Positions 13,865-20,985 of a DNA stretch of 20,985 nt are shown one piece after another. Source of the stretch: DATEPR01 sp036279295. Lineage in GTDB: Bacteria; Actinomycetota; Actinomycetes; Mycobacteriales; Pseudonocardiaceae. The stretch is from assembly GCA_036279295.1 (NCBI GenBank), contig DASUJK010000099.1, positions 1 through 20,985 of the forward strand. The letters are read 5' to 3'. Each line of letters starts with the position of its first letter. Within the stretch, counting starts at the first letter, position 1. The position numbers and the translations under genes were made by a program. Under the pieces are notes generated by a model. It made no database searches and was not told the origin of the DNA. It saw only the letters and a program-made list of their open reading frames with translations.

Positions 13865-15481
13865 ATGTCACGTGACAGGAACACATGGCGGACTCGCGGC
13901 TGGCTGGCCGTTGGCGCCGTCGCCCTCGCGGCTCTGCTGGCCGGTGCCACCACCTCGGGGGCAGGCGCGGCACAGGGGCCGGCGAACCGCGGCCACGGTG
14001 CCCCGGTCGTCAGCACCTCCGGCGGCGCCATCAAGGGCGTCGCGACGGCGACCACTGACAAGTTCCTCGGCGTCCCGTACGCCGCGCCGCCGGTAGGCGC
14101 ACTCCGGTGGCGTGCACCGCAACCCGCCGCGCGTTGGCACGGCGTGCGCGACGCCACCCAGTTCGCGCCGCACTGTGCACAGCCGGCAGGCCCGTTCGGC
14201 AAGGGCAGCACGTCCGAGGATTGCTTGTACCTCAACGTGTTCACGCCGGCCAACCACTCCGGCCGACCGCTGCCCGTCATGGTGTGGATCCACGGCGGCG
14301 CGTTGGTGACCGGCGAGAGTGACGACTACGACCCGACCAACCTGGTCGGCGACGGCGCGATCGTCGTCACGATCAACTACCGCCTCGGCGCGCTCGGCTT
14401 CCTCGCCCACCCGGCGCTGCTCGGGCAGGGCGGCTCATCGGGCAACTACGGCCTCATGGACCAGCAGGCCGCACTGCGCTGGGTACAGCAGAACATCGGC
14501 CAGTTCGGCGGCGACAAGCACAACGTGAGCATCTTCGGCGAGTCGGCCGGTGGGCTCAGCGTCCTGTCGCAGGTGGCGTCGAAGGGCGCCCGCGGGCTGT
14601 TCGACAAGGCCATCGTGGAGAGCGGCACCTACAACCTGACGCAGACGTCGCTTGCCGACGCCGAGACGGCCGGTGAGGCGTTCGCGACCAAGGCCGGCTG
14701 CGCGAACCAGAATGCGGCCAGCCAGACTGCCGCCTGTCTGCGCGGCCTACCCGTGTCGACCATCGTGGCCGACGAGAACCAGTCCGGTTACACGCCCGAC
14801 CTCGACGGCGTGGTGCTGACCCAGTCGCTCAGGCCCGCGTTCGCATCGGGTCAGTTCAACCGGGTGCCGATCATCAACGGCACCAACCACGACGAGTGGC
14901 GGCTGTTCGTGGCGCTGGACACGCTGGCAGGCATGCCCGTCACCGCGGCCAACTACCAGAGCACGATCTCGTCGACGCTGGGTGTGCCGGCGACAGTGGC
15001 CGCGGTCATCGCGGCGCAGTACCCGTTGAGCGCGTTCCCCAGCCCACCGGTCGCGCTCGGCGCCGTTGGCACGGACGCGATCTTCGCCTGCAACGCGTTC
15101 ACGGTCGACCAGTCGGTGTCGAAGTTCGTGCCGACGTACTCGTACGAGTTCAACGACGAGAACGCGCCGCAGGACTTCCTGCCGGCGGTCGGTTTCCCTT
15201 ACGGGGCAGCACATGCGTCCGAGATCCAGTACGTGTTCAACACGGCGGCGTCCCAGGTGGTGACCGGACTGTCCGCACAGCAGGTGCGGTTGGCCGGCAC
15301 GATGCAGCGCTACTGGACGAACTTCGCGGCGCGTGGCTTCCCGTCGTCGTTCGGTACGCCGTTCTGGGCACCGTTCCACAACGTCAGCACGCGGACCCAG
15401 TCGTTCGTGGCGCCGACACCGACCGTGGAGACCAACTTCTCGACCGAACACCACTGCGCCTTCTGGAACGCGGCGGCCTGA
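13865..15481 (+). CDS. Secreted type B carboxylesterase/lipase
   Basis: A 538-residue exported alpha/beta-hydrolase. Residues 1-35 form a signal peptide (basic start, hydrophobic core, GAGA end). The carboxylesterase type B landmarks follow in order: FLGVPYAAPPVGALRW, the EDCLYLNV signature around 118-125, oxyanion hole H143-G-G, the nucleophile elbow GESAGG with Ser227, an acidic catalytic residue expected in the GTNHDEW segment around 338-344, and the catalytic His in the GAAHASEI segment. It should hydrolyse carboxylic esters outside the cell; substrate unknown. The ATG at 13865 is preceded by GGAAGGAGA at 6 nt spacing; the longer in-frame reading from 13664 lacks a ribosome site and would bury the signal peptide. 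It stands alone, with two matching palindromes upstream and a terminator downstream. Confidence 0.92.
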   Translation: MSRDRNTWRTRGWLAVGAVALAALLAGATTSGAGAAQGPANRGHGAPVVSTSGGAIKGVATATTDKFLGVPYAAPPVGALRWRAPQPAARWHGVRDATQFAPHCAQPAGPFGKGSTSEDCLYLNVFTPANHSGRPLPVMVWIHGGALVTGESDDYDPTNLVGDGAIVVTINYRLGALGFLAHPALLGQGGSSGNYGLMDQQAALRWVQQNIGQFGGDKHNVSIFGESAGGLSVLSQVASKGARGLFDKAIVESGTYNLTQTSLADAETAGEAFATKAGCANQNAASQTAACLRGLPVSTIVADENQSGYTPDLDGVVLTQSLRPAFASGQFNRVPIINGTNHDEWRLFVALDTLAGMPVTAANYQSTISSTLGVPATVAAVIAAQYPLSAFPSPPVALGAVGTDAIFACNAFTVDQSVSKFVPTYSYEFNDENAPQDFLPAVGFPYGAAHASEIQYVFNTAASQVVTGLSAQQVRLAGTMQRYWTNFAARGFPSSFGTPFWAPFHNVSTRTQSFVAPTPTVETNFSTEHHCAFWNAAA

Positions 15482-15496
15482 TCGAAACAACGCCCG

Positions 15497-15525
15497 GCGC
15501 CCGGCGGCCACGAGTCGTCGGGCGC
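15497..15525 (+). terminator. Hairpin terminator of the esterase gene
   Basis: GCGCCCGGCG (15497-15506) pairs with CGTCGGGCGC (15516-15525), with one G-U pair and a 9-nt loop, starting 16 nt after the esterase stop. No U-tract follows, as is common in actinobacteria. It abuts the recognisable start of the decayed regulator. Confidence 0.6.
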
Positions 15526-15527
15526 TG

Positions 15528-15806
15528 TCGCGTGCCTTGACTTTGCTGGCGACGGCGACAGCCTGTCGTTCACCAGACTCCAGCAATTGCTCGCGCTCAC
15601 GCCCGGCAATCTGATCACCCATCTGCGCAAGCTGGACGAGGCCGGCTACGTCACCAGCGCAAAGTCTCGCGGGGACGACGGTATTCGCACAGCGGTCCAT
15701 CTCACGCACCGGACGAGCGGCGTTCGAACGATATTCGGCCGCCCTGCGGCAATTGTTGGAGCCCCGCAGTCAGGGCAGATTCGTGCTTCGCCGAAATACG
15801 GCCTGA
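15528..15806 (+). pseudogene. Frameshifted remnant of a winged-helix (MarR/ArsR-like) regulator
   Basis: Three reading frames join into one winged-helix regulator. SRALTLLA (15528-15551) looks like the first helix. Then, in another frame, LSFTRLQQLLALTPGN and THLRKLDEAGYV form the recognition helix and wing, with TAVHLT ending at 15706. From 15708, a third frame gives TGRAAFERYSAALRQLLEPR and ends at a TGA (15804-15806). At the second shift a single surplus base (15707) separates LT from TGRAAF. The N-terminal Met region is missing and overlaps the esterase terminator. Homologues are usually about 100 residues. Both frameshifts and the lost start argue for decay rather than a single sequencing error, though assembly error is not excluded. 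The bases from 15807 to the next start hold no other gene. Confidence 0.65.
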
Positions 15807-15898
15807 GTGATGAAACGGGCGGACAAAACGCTCATCTGGAACGGTCATGACGCGAAAATCAGACATTCTGTATCGGCGAGATCGCCAGTGCGGGTTCC

Positions 15899-15918
15899 CA
15901 TGTCGTAACAGGGACATG
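15899..15918. promoter_or_regulatory. Inverted repeat just upstream of the LuxR-family gene
   Basis: CATGTC (15899-15904) and GACATG (15913-15918) are perfect 6-bp inverted repeats with an 8-nt spacer, ending 11 nt before the start codon. It may be an operator, perhaps for autoregulation, but short palindromes also arise by chance. Confidence 0.35.
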
Positions 15919-15929
15919 ACAATGGATGC

Positions 15930-18725
15930 ATGGCGGCGGTACCCGGCCAACGACCCACACCGGTACCCGATCCGAGCACACCGGTGCGCGGTCGGGATCG
16001 GCTACTCAGCGCGGCCGATCGGCTACTCGCCGAGGCACGCAACCGCAGAGGCGGCGCGCTCGCCGTCCTCGGCGGCACAGGTATGGGCAAGACCACCGTG
16101 CTGCGTGCGATCTGTCGGTCGGCCACCGGTTGCCAGCTGCTGCGGACCACCGGTGTGGCGCCGGAGTCGGCACTGCCGATGTCGGGCCTGCACCGGCTGC
16201 TCCAGCCGCTGTCCCGGCGTGCGGCCGATCTGTCCGCGCCGCAGCGCGGCGTGCTCGCCGACCTGCTCGGCCAGCGCACTCCGCCGAGCACGGCCGACTT
16301 CGCGCTCTGTTCCGCCGTGCACCGATTATTCGTGGAACTGTCCCGCGTGCGACCGCTGTTGTGCTGTGTTGACGATGCGCACTGGCTGGATCCGGTGTCA
16401 TTGGCCGCGCTCGCCTTCGTCGCCCGCAGGGTGTCGATGGATCGGGTCGCGATGGTGTTCTCGGGGGAGTGCCGCGGCGACAGCGGCACCGAAGGTGATC
16501 TGCTGGCCGGCATCGTGCGGGTGCGACTGGCCGCGCTGAGCGAGGACGCGGGCCTCCAGGTGCTCAACGACCGGATGCCCACCGCCTGGCTGCCGCCCGA
16601 TCTGGCCGCCGATGTCGTCGATCTGGCGTCCGGGAATCCGCTGGCGCTGGTGGAACTGGCGGCAGCGCTGACACCGGAACAGCTCGGTGGTGAGGCAGCC
16701 GCGCCCGCCTGCCTGCCGAGGCACAGCAGACTGCGCCGCGGTGTGGGCAGGCGGTTCGCGCAGCTGTCCGAACAGTCCCGCCGGGTGATCCTGATGGCCG
16801 TGGTGGACGACCAGCTCTCGGTGGACACCGTGCTGCGCGCCACCGAGGGGGCCGGCGCCGATCTCGCCGTGCTGGACGAGGCGATCGCGTCCGGGCTGGT
16901 CGTGCTGGACGAGGACACGGTCGCCGTGCCGACGAAGCTGACCCGCTCGATCCTGCACGCCGAGGCGTCGCTGGCCGAACGGCATGCCGCACACCGGGCC
17001 CTGGCGGCCCTGCTGGACCAGGAGCGCGACGGCCTGCGCAAGACGTGGCACCGGGCGGTCACCGACTCGGCCGCCCGGGAACGCCTGGCCGAGGAACTGT
17101 CCGACGGTGCGTCGGTGGCCCGCAGGAGCGGCAACTACACCGAATCCGCGACCGCGTTCGAGCGGGCGGCTTCGCTGGTGCGGCAGCCCGCCACACAGGC
17201 CACCTGGCTGCTCGACGCGGCCAGGGACGCGTGGCTGTCCGGTGGCACCCGCAGGACCCGGGCGCTGCTGCGCAGGGCCGTGCCGCTGACCGCCAAGGCC
17301 GGGCCACGTGGTGTCGTCGACCTCATGCAGGGCGCCATCGCACTGCGCGACGGTTCGCCCGCGGTGGCCGGCCAGAACCTCAGGAGCGCGGCCGAGCAAC
17401 TGCTCGACTGCGACCGGGACAGCGCGCTGACCGCTCTGGTACTGGCGGGCGAGGCGAGCAACCTGACCGGGGACTACGCCGGATACACCGACACGGCACG
17501 CCGGATGGCCCAGTTGCGCACGCCGGACGAGACGCCGGCCAGCGAGATGATGTTCGACCACTTCGTCGGCATGACGGCGACCTACGAGGGCAAGCACGAG
17601 GAGGCCATCGAGCCGTTGCGCAAGGTCGTGCGGGTCGCCGGGTCGGTGGACGACGTGACCGCCCTGATCCTGGCCAGCCAGGCCGCGTACACGCTGGGCG
17701 ACCTCGCCAAGTGCCTCGAACTCGGGATGCGCTCGGTGAGCACCGCGCGCTGCAAGTCACTGACCACACTGGTGCCCTGGGCACTGGTGCACGTGGCGAT
17801 GTCCGCGCTGCTGCTGGACCAGCACTCGGCCGCCGTGTCGGCCGCGATGGAGGGCCTGCGCGAGTCCCAGGCGATCGGGCTGCGCAACTGCGCCGTGGAC
17901 CACCTGATGATCCTGGCGATGCTGTCCGCGGCCCAGGGCGACCGGGAAACCGCGCTGCACCGGGTGAACGCGGCGGCGCCCTGGGTGGCCACGCAGGGGC
18001 TCGCCCGGCCCGGCACGCTGGGTTCCTGGGCGCTGGCGTGTCTCGATCTGGCCGACGACCGGCCGACCGACGCGATGGACCGGCTGCGCCTGATGGCCGC
18101 CGGTGCCGGCCGGGTGCACCTCGCCGTGCGGGTGATGGCCGCGCCACACGTCGTGGAGGCAGGCGTGCGCAGTCAGCAGTTGGCGCAGGCCACCCACGCG
18201 CTGGAAACGTTCGACCGCTGGGTCGGCGAGTCCAACTGTGCGCCCCGGCTCGCGTTGTCGCACCGCTGCCACGCGATGCTCGCCGAGCAGATGGGCGATG
18301 CCGACGAACACTTCCGGGAAGCCATCCGACTGCACCGCAGCAGTGAGACCGCGCTGGAACTGGCGAAGACGGAACTGTTCTACGCGTCCAAGCTGCGCCG
18401 TGGCCGCAAGCCGACCGCGGCGCGGGAATTGTTGCGGGACGCGGTGAAGATCTTCCATGACTACCACGCCGATCCGTGGGCACGCAGGGCAACCGCCGAA
18501 CTGCGGGCGGCCGGTGAGTCCGTGCAGACCGCCGTGCCGGCACAGATGGGCGACCTGACGGCGCAGCAGATGGAGATCTCGCGACTGGTGGCCGAAGGTG
18601 CCACGAACCGGGAGATCGCGGCCCAGCTCTACATCAGCGCACGGACCGTGGATCACCACCTGCGCAACATCTTCGCGAAGCTGGGTGTCCGGTCCAGGGT
18701 GGAGCTCGCCGCCCGGTTCCGGTGA
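15930..18725 (+). CDS. Large ATP-binding LuxR-family (LAL) transcriptional regulator
   Basis: A 931-residue cytoplasmic regulator. The N-terminal AAA/NACHT-like ATPase begins at VRGRD (about 19-23), with Walker A GGTGMGKT (48-55) and Walker B LLCCVDDAHWLD (D148, D149). The middle (about 380-850) is alpha-helical and rich in Ala and Leu, like the TPR-type sensor region of MalT/LAL proteins. The C-terminal 60 residues form a LuxR helix-turn-helix: LTAQQMEISRLVAEGATNRE, then ISARTVDHHLRNIFAKLGVRSR. LAL proteins bind ATP and an inducer to activate transcription, often of catabolic or antibiotic genes. The target here is unknown; it is flanked by a decayed regulator and a convergent membrane-protein gene. 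The ATG at 15930 has no good ribosome site; an in-frame GTG near 15985 (VRGRD) is an alternative. Confidence 0.9.
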   Translation: MAAVPGQRPTPVPDPSTPVRGRDRLLSAADRLLAEARNRRGGALAVLGGTGMGKTTVLRAICRSATGCQLLRTTGVAPESALPMSGLHRLLQPLSRRAADLSAPQRGVLADLLGQRTPPSTADFALCSAVHRLFVELSRVRPLLCCVDDAHWLDPVSLAALAFVARRVSMDRVAMVFSGECRGDSGTEGDLLAGIVRVRLAALSEDAGLQVLNDRMPTAWLPPDLAADVVDLASGNPLALVELAAALTPEQLGGEAAAPACLPRHSRLRRGVGRRFAQLSEQSRRVILMAVVDDQLSVDTVLRATEGAGADLAVLDEAIASGLVVLDEDTVAVPTKLTRSILHAEASLAERHAAHRALAALLDQERDGLRKTWHRAVTDSAARERLAEELSDGASVARRSGNYTESATAFERAASLVRQPATQATWLLDAARDAWLSGGTRRTRALLRRAVPLTAKAGPRGVVDLMQGAIALRDGSPAVAGQNLRSAAEQLLDCDRDSALTALVLAGEASNLTGDYAGYTDTARRMAQLRTPDETPASEMMFDHFVGMTATYEGKHEEAIEPLRKVVRVAGSVDDVTALILASQAAYTLGDLAKCLELGMRSVSTARCKSLTTLVPWALVHVAMSALLLDQHSAAVSAAMEGLRESQAIGLRNCAVDHLMILAMLSAAQGDRETALHRVNAAAPWVATQGLARPGTLGSWALACLDLADDRPTDAMDRLRLMAAGAGRVHLAVRVMAAPHVVEAGVRSQQLAQATHALETFDRWVGESNCAPRLALSHRCHAMLAEQMGDADEHFREAIRLHRSSETALELAKTELFYASKLRRGRKPTAARELLRDAVKIFHDYHADPWARRATAELRAAGESVQTAVPAQMGDLTAQQMEISRLVAEGATNREIAAQLYISARTVDHHLRNIFAKLGVRSRVELAARFR

Positions 18726-18773
18726 GCCAGCACAGAAGTCGAGCCTGAACAAGAACCGGGTGCGGACAGAAAA

Positions 18774-18810
18774 CGGTACGGGCCGCCCCGCCGAAGGACG
18801 ACCCGTACCG
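18774..18810. terminator. Bidirectional terminator between convergent genes
   Basis: CGGTACGGG (18774-18782) and CCCGTACCG (18802-18810) form a perfect 9-bp stem with a 19-nt GC-rich loop. It sits between the stop codons of the plus-strand LuxR-family gene and the minus-strand DoxX-like gene, so it probably serves both. Confidence 0.65.
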
Positions 18811-18831
18811 CGCCGGGGCGCTCAGGCTTGC

Positions 18832-19419
18832 TCAGGCCGGCGCCACCGGCCCCTCCGCCGATCCCTTTCGGATCTTGCTGGTCACCCCGAGCAGTATCAG
18901 CGCCCCGCTGATCAGCACGAGATTCTTCAACACGAACTCGCCGTCCGTGGTGAGCATGAGCGGGTCACCGCCGCGCCACATCCAGCTCGGCGCGGTGATG
19001 AACGTCAGGAAGGTGCCGGCCAGGTGTCCGAGCACGCCGAACAGCACGAACCTTCGCACGCGGCCGGCGAGCAGGCCGATCCCCAGCAGGATCTCGACCA
19101 CCCCCAGCCACGGCACGAACACGTGCGGGTTGACGAAGGGCAGCGTCACCGCGATCAGATTGAACACCTCGGACTTGCCGACGACTTTCAGCAACCCGAA
19201 CCAGATGTAGACGAGCCCCAGCACGCCTCGTAGCAGTGGCAGGCTGATCCGCGCGGACAGCAGACCGATCTGGTCGACGATGCGCGTCGTCAGTACGACG
19301 ATGCTCTCTCGTCGGTCCGTCAACGGAATCGCTGCTGCTCCTGCGGAATCGACCTGGCTCACGTCGACGGTCATCTTGCCGGTGTCGGATGGCGCTTCGA
19401 ATGGCTGTGCAGCGGTCAT
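18832..19419 (-). CDS. DoxX-like / DUF417-type integral membrane protein
   Basis: A 195-residue protein with a hydrophilic N-terminus (1-40) and four predicted membrane helices, roughly at 56-80, 103-120, 124-143 and 162-180. GLVYIWFGLLKVVGKSE, VPWLGVVEILLGIGLLAGR and DGEFVLKNLVLISGALILLG match the DoxX/YkgB (DUF417) layout. Members are linked to redox or sulfur metabolism and stress, but the function is not established. The ATG at 19419 is favoured; an in-frame Met at 19374 (MTVDVSQ) would shorten the tail without affecting helices, and neither has a strong ribosome site. A 10-bp palindrome CGGATATCCG lies upstream at 19474-19483 and may mark the promoter. The upstream minus-strand gene is cut off by a terminator, so this gene is probably transcribed alone. 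Confidence 0.78.
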   Translation of the reverse strand: MTAAQPFEAPSDTGKMTVDVSQVDSAGAAAIPLTDRRESIVVLTTRIVDQIGLLSARISLPLLRGVLGLVYIWFGLLKVVGKSEVFNLIAVTLPFVNPHVFVPWLGVVEILLGIGLLAGRVRRFVLFGVLGHLAGTFLTFITAPSWMWRGGDPLMLTTDGEFVLKNLVLISGALILLGVTSKIRKGSAEGPVAPA

Positions 19420-19506
19420 GATCGCATCCCATGGTTGTGTCGAGTGGACGACGATGACGGTGGCGGCCGGCATCGGATATCCGCTTCCAAGGGCCTGAAC
19501 CACAGA

Positions 19507-19544
19507 CGGTTGTCCGGCAACCGGCGCTGATCGCCGGACAACCG
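19507..19544 (-). terminator. Strong hairpin terminator of the right-edge gene
   Basis: CGGTTGTCCGGC (19507-19518) and GCCGGACAACCG (19533-19544) are perfect 12-bp inverted repeats with a 14-nt loop, 34 nt past the stop codon of the minus-strand gene ending at 19579. It isolates that gene from the DoxX-like gene downstream. Confidence 0.75.
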
Positions 19545-19578
19545 CTGGGGCTCAGAATGGTGTCCAGGACACCCGTTG

Positions 19579-20985
19579 TCACCCGCCGAGTTCGATCAGC
19601 GGGTAGGCCCTGTGCCTGCGCGGCGGAATGAGGAAGTTCTGCCGCCGCGTGGCCGTGATGAACCGTTCGAGGCCGTTGTCCTCGTTCGGTATGTTGAACT
19701 GCTTCACGAGGTCCTGTGATGCCTGGTTGGACCGCATGGTCTGGAAGAAATCACTCGTCGGCACGAAAACTGTGAATTGCAGCTTCGGTTGCTTGCTGCC
19801 GTCGGGCACGTCGAGGTTGTCGAAACCGGGACCGTCCATGCGGATGTGGATCGGCGTGCCGTCCGCGGCCCGCGACGAGCGTTGAAGTGTCGACAGGTGA
19901 CCGATTCGGTGTTCACCCTGACCGGTCGTCGGGTCGATGTTGGTACCGATGCCCTGTGCCGTCTGCGAGGCGTAGTTCGGGCCGCGGTTCTCGTTGGGCA
20001 GGATCGACGGGCCGCCGCCGTTGGTGAACTGGTCGGCGTTGCCGTCGTTGATCTGCGGCGAGTGGTACATGTACTGCACGCGCTCGGTGAACACACCGTC
20101 GCTGTCCGGCGGTGACGTCGGGGTGTCCATGTCGAACCACTGCAGCATGTCGATGATGTTGTGCGACAGGTGCTGGATCGCACCGTTGTCGAAGTACGTC
20201 CCCGCTGTTGCCGTGGTCAGGTGGGACGACGCGTTGCCGGCGAACGTGGTGATCGCGGCCGGACCGGCCGCGTTGGTCTGCTGGTCCAGGAAGCCCATCC
20301 ACATCGGGGAGTCCGGCTGGATGAAGTTGGCGAACGGCAGACTGTTCGAAGTCGCCATCGACCTGGGCAGACCCTGCTGCACGAACATTGCCCGGCTGGA
20401 CGTGAAGCGCAGCAGACTGCCGAACGCGGGGGAGCGGACCGGCACGCCACGCAGCGAGTTGCTGCCGTTCAGGAAGTTCACCGCGTCCTGCAGGAACTGC
20501 GCGTTGTCACTGCGCATGGTGAACACCATGTCGTTGCTTTCGATCTTCACCGGCACGTTGAACCGCAGCTTGCTGATTCCGTTGCCGGCAACGACGTCGG
20601 TCGGTGATGCCACGGCTTCCTGGAGAACCGACCGTGCGTGGTTGGCAGCCAGCTTGGGCACCTTGGCGTTGACCACGGCCGGGTTGAGCCGCTTGAAGTA
20701 CGGAACGCCGTAGGAGACGAACGTGATGAGGCCGGACGCACCCCACGGGTACGCCACCTCCAGCGCAGCCAGGGCCCTGTTCAGCTCGGCCTGGTCGGCC
20801 GGTATCGGGTGCCGGAGCAGCTGCGCGGTAAGGAAAGCGGTGTGCACGGGGGGAAGCTGGAACGTGACGCCCGCAGAGGTCTGCGGTGCCGCGATGAACG
20901 CGCCGATGTCGAACTGGATGTCCGACGGTTTCGGTGCCGCGGTGGTTGTGTCGGCAACAGCACGGTCGGGGATCGTTGCGAGCGC
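19579..20985 (-). CDS. Conserved actinobacterial protein, partial; possibly Dyp-type peroxidase related
   Basis: The reading frame enters from the right edge and stays open for 468 residues to the stop at 19579, so the true start and any export signal lie outside the window. The visible part has FDIGAFIAAPQT, PWGASGLITFVSYGVPYFKRL, MWMGFLDQQTNAAGPAAITTF, GAIQHLSHNIIDMLQWF, ERVQYMYHSP, HRIGHLSTLQRSSRAADG and a basic end, NFLIPPRRHRAYPLIELGG. I recall similar proteins in many actinomycetes annotated only by a domain of unknown function. The order of an HLSH segment and the late VFVPTSDFFQTM segment is reminiscent of Dyp-type heme peroxidases, but no diagnostic GxxDG motif is convincing. Function should be treated as unknown. 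A strong terminator follows. Confidence 0.6.
   Translation of the reverse strand, partial: ALATIPDRAVADTTTAAPKPSDIQFDIGAFIAAPQTSAGVTFQLPPVHTAFLTAQLLRHPIPADQAELNRALAALEVAYPWGASGLITFVSYGVPYFKRLNPAVVNAKVPKLAANHARSVLQEAVASPTDVVAGNGISKLRFNVPVKIESNDMVFTMRSDNAQFLQDAVNFLNGSNSLRGVPVRSPAFGSLLRFTSSRAMFVQQGLPRSMATSNSLPFANFIQPDSPMWMGFLDQQTNAAGPAAITTFAGNASSHLTTATAGTYFDNGAIQHLSHNIIDMLQWFDMDTPTSPPDSDGVFTERVQYMYHSPQINDGNADQFTNGGGPSILPNENRGPNYASQTAQGIGTNIDPTTGQGEHRIGHLSTLQRSSRAADGTPIHIRMDGPGFDNLDVPDGSKQPKLQFTVFVPTSDFFQTMRSNQASQDLVKQFNIPNEDNGLERFITATRRQNFLIPPRRHRAYPLIELGG

Noticed and set aside
13363..14280. Minus-strand protein with RVDR-type repeats across the GTCGAC array
   Set aside because: The frame overlaps the esterase on the opposite strand, has no start context, and its repeats follow directly from the 21-bp DNA periodicity.

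Overview
The window is high-GC DNA with GTG starts, leaderless-looking promoters and several secreted hydrolases, typical of a soil actinomycete. The gene content fits the order Pseudonocardiales, but no marker in the window proves the genus. I see no rRNA, tRNA, CRISPR array, insertion sequence or phage gene.

Left region (1-3724): a minus-strand secreted GH18 chitinase with a ricin-type lectin tail ends in a perfect 44-bp palindromic terminator. It is divergent from a plus-strand secreted glutamic peptidase (eqolisin, family G1) that carries a repeat domain resembling a seven-bladed propeller. The 566 bases between them hold a 22-bp palindrome lying on the putative chitinase -10, plus other inverted repeats.

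Central region (3725-10106): a compact plus-strand cluster encodes a HerA-like hexameric ATPase, an Mre11/SbcD nuclease, a Rad50/SbcC ATPase with zinc hook, and a NurA-like nuclease. Gaps are 10 nt or less, and one start overlaps the preceding stop. This is the gene set of the archaeal DNA end-resection machine, and it is the most interesting system here. The HerA homologue has a non-canonical Walker A motif.

Region 10107-13343: a LysE-type amino-acid exporter overlaps an FAD-dependent D-amino-acid oxidase. Then come a stand-alone class III nucleotidyl cyclase-like protein, a MmcQ/YjbR-family protein and a small secreted cysteine-containing protein. Several genes lack a Shine-Dalgarno sequence and have a TANNNT -10 hexamer 6-8 nt before the start codon, which suggests leaderless mRNAs.

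Region 13344-18725: an intergenic array of GTCGAC-like sites at about 21-bp spacing is followed by two CCGAA-N5-TTCGG palindromes, a secreted type B carboxylesterase, the frameshifted remnant of a winged-helix regulator, and a 931-residue LuxR-family ATPase regulator (LAL type) preceded by its own palindrome.

Right edge (18726-20985): two minus-strand genes, a DoxX-like membrane protein and a partial conserved protein (possibly Dyp-peroxidase related) running off the window. They are separated by clear hairpin terminators.
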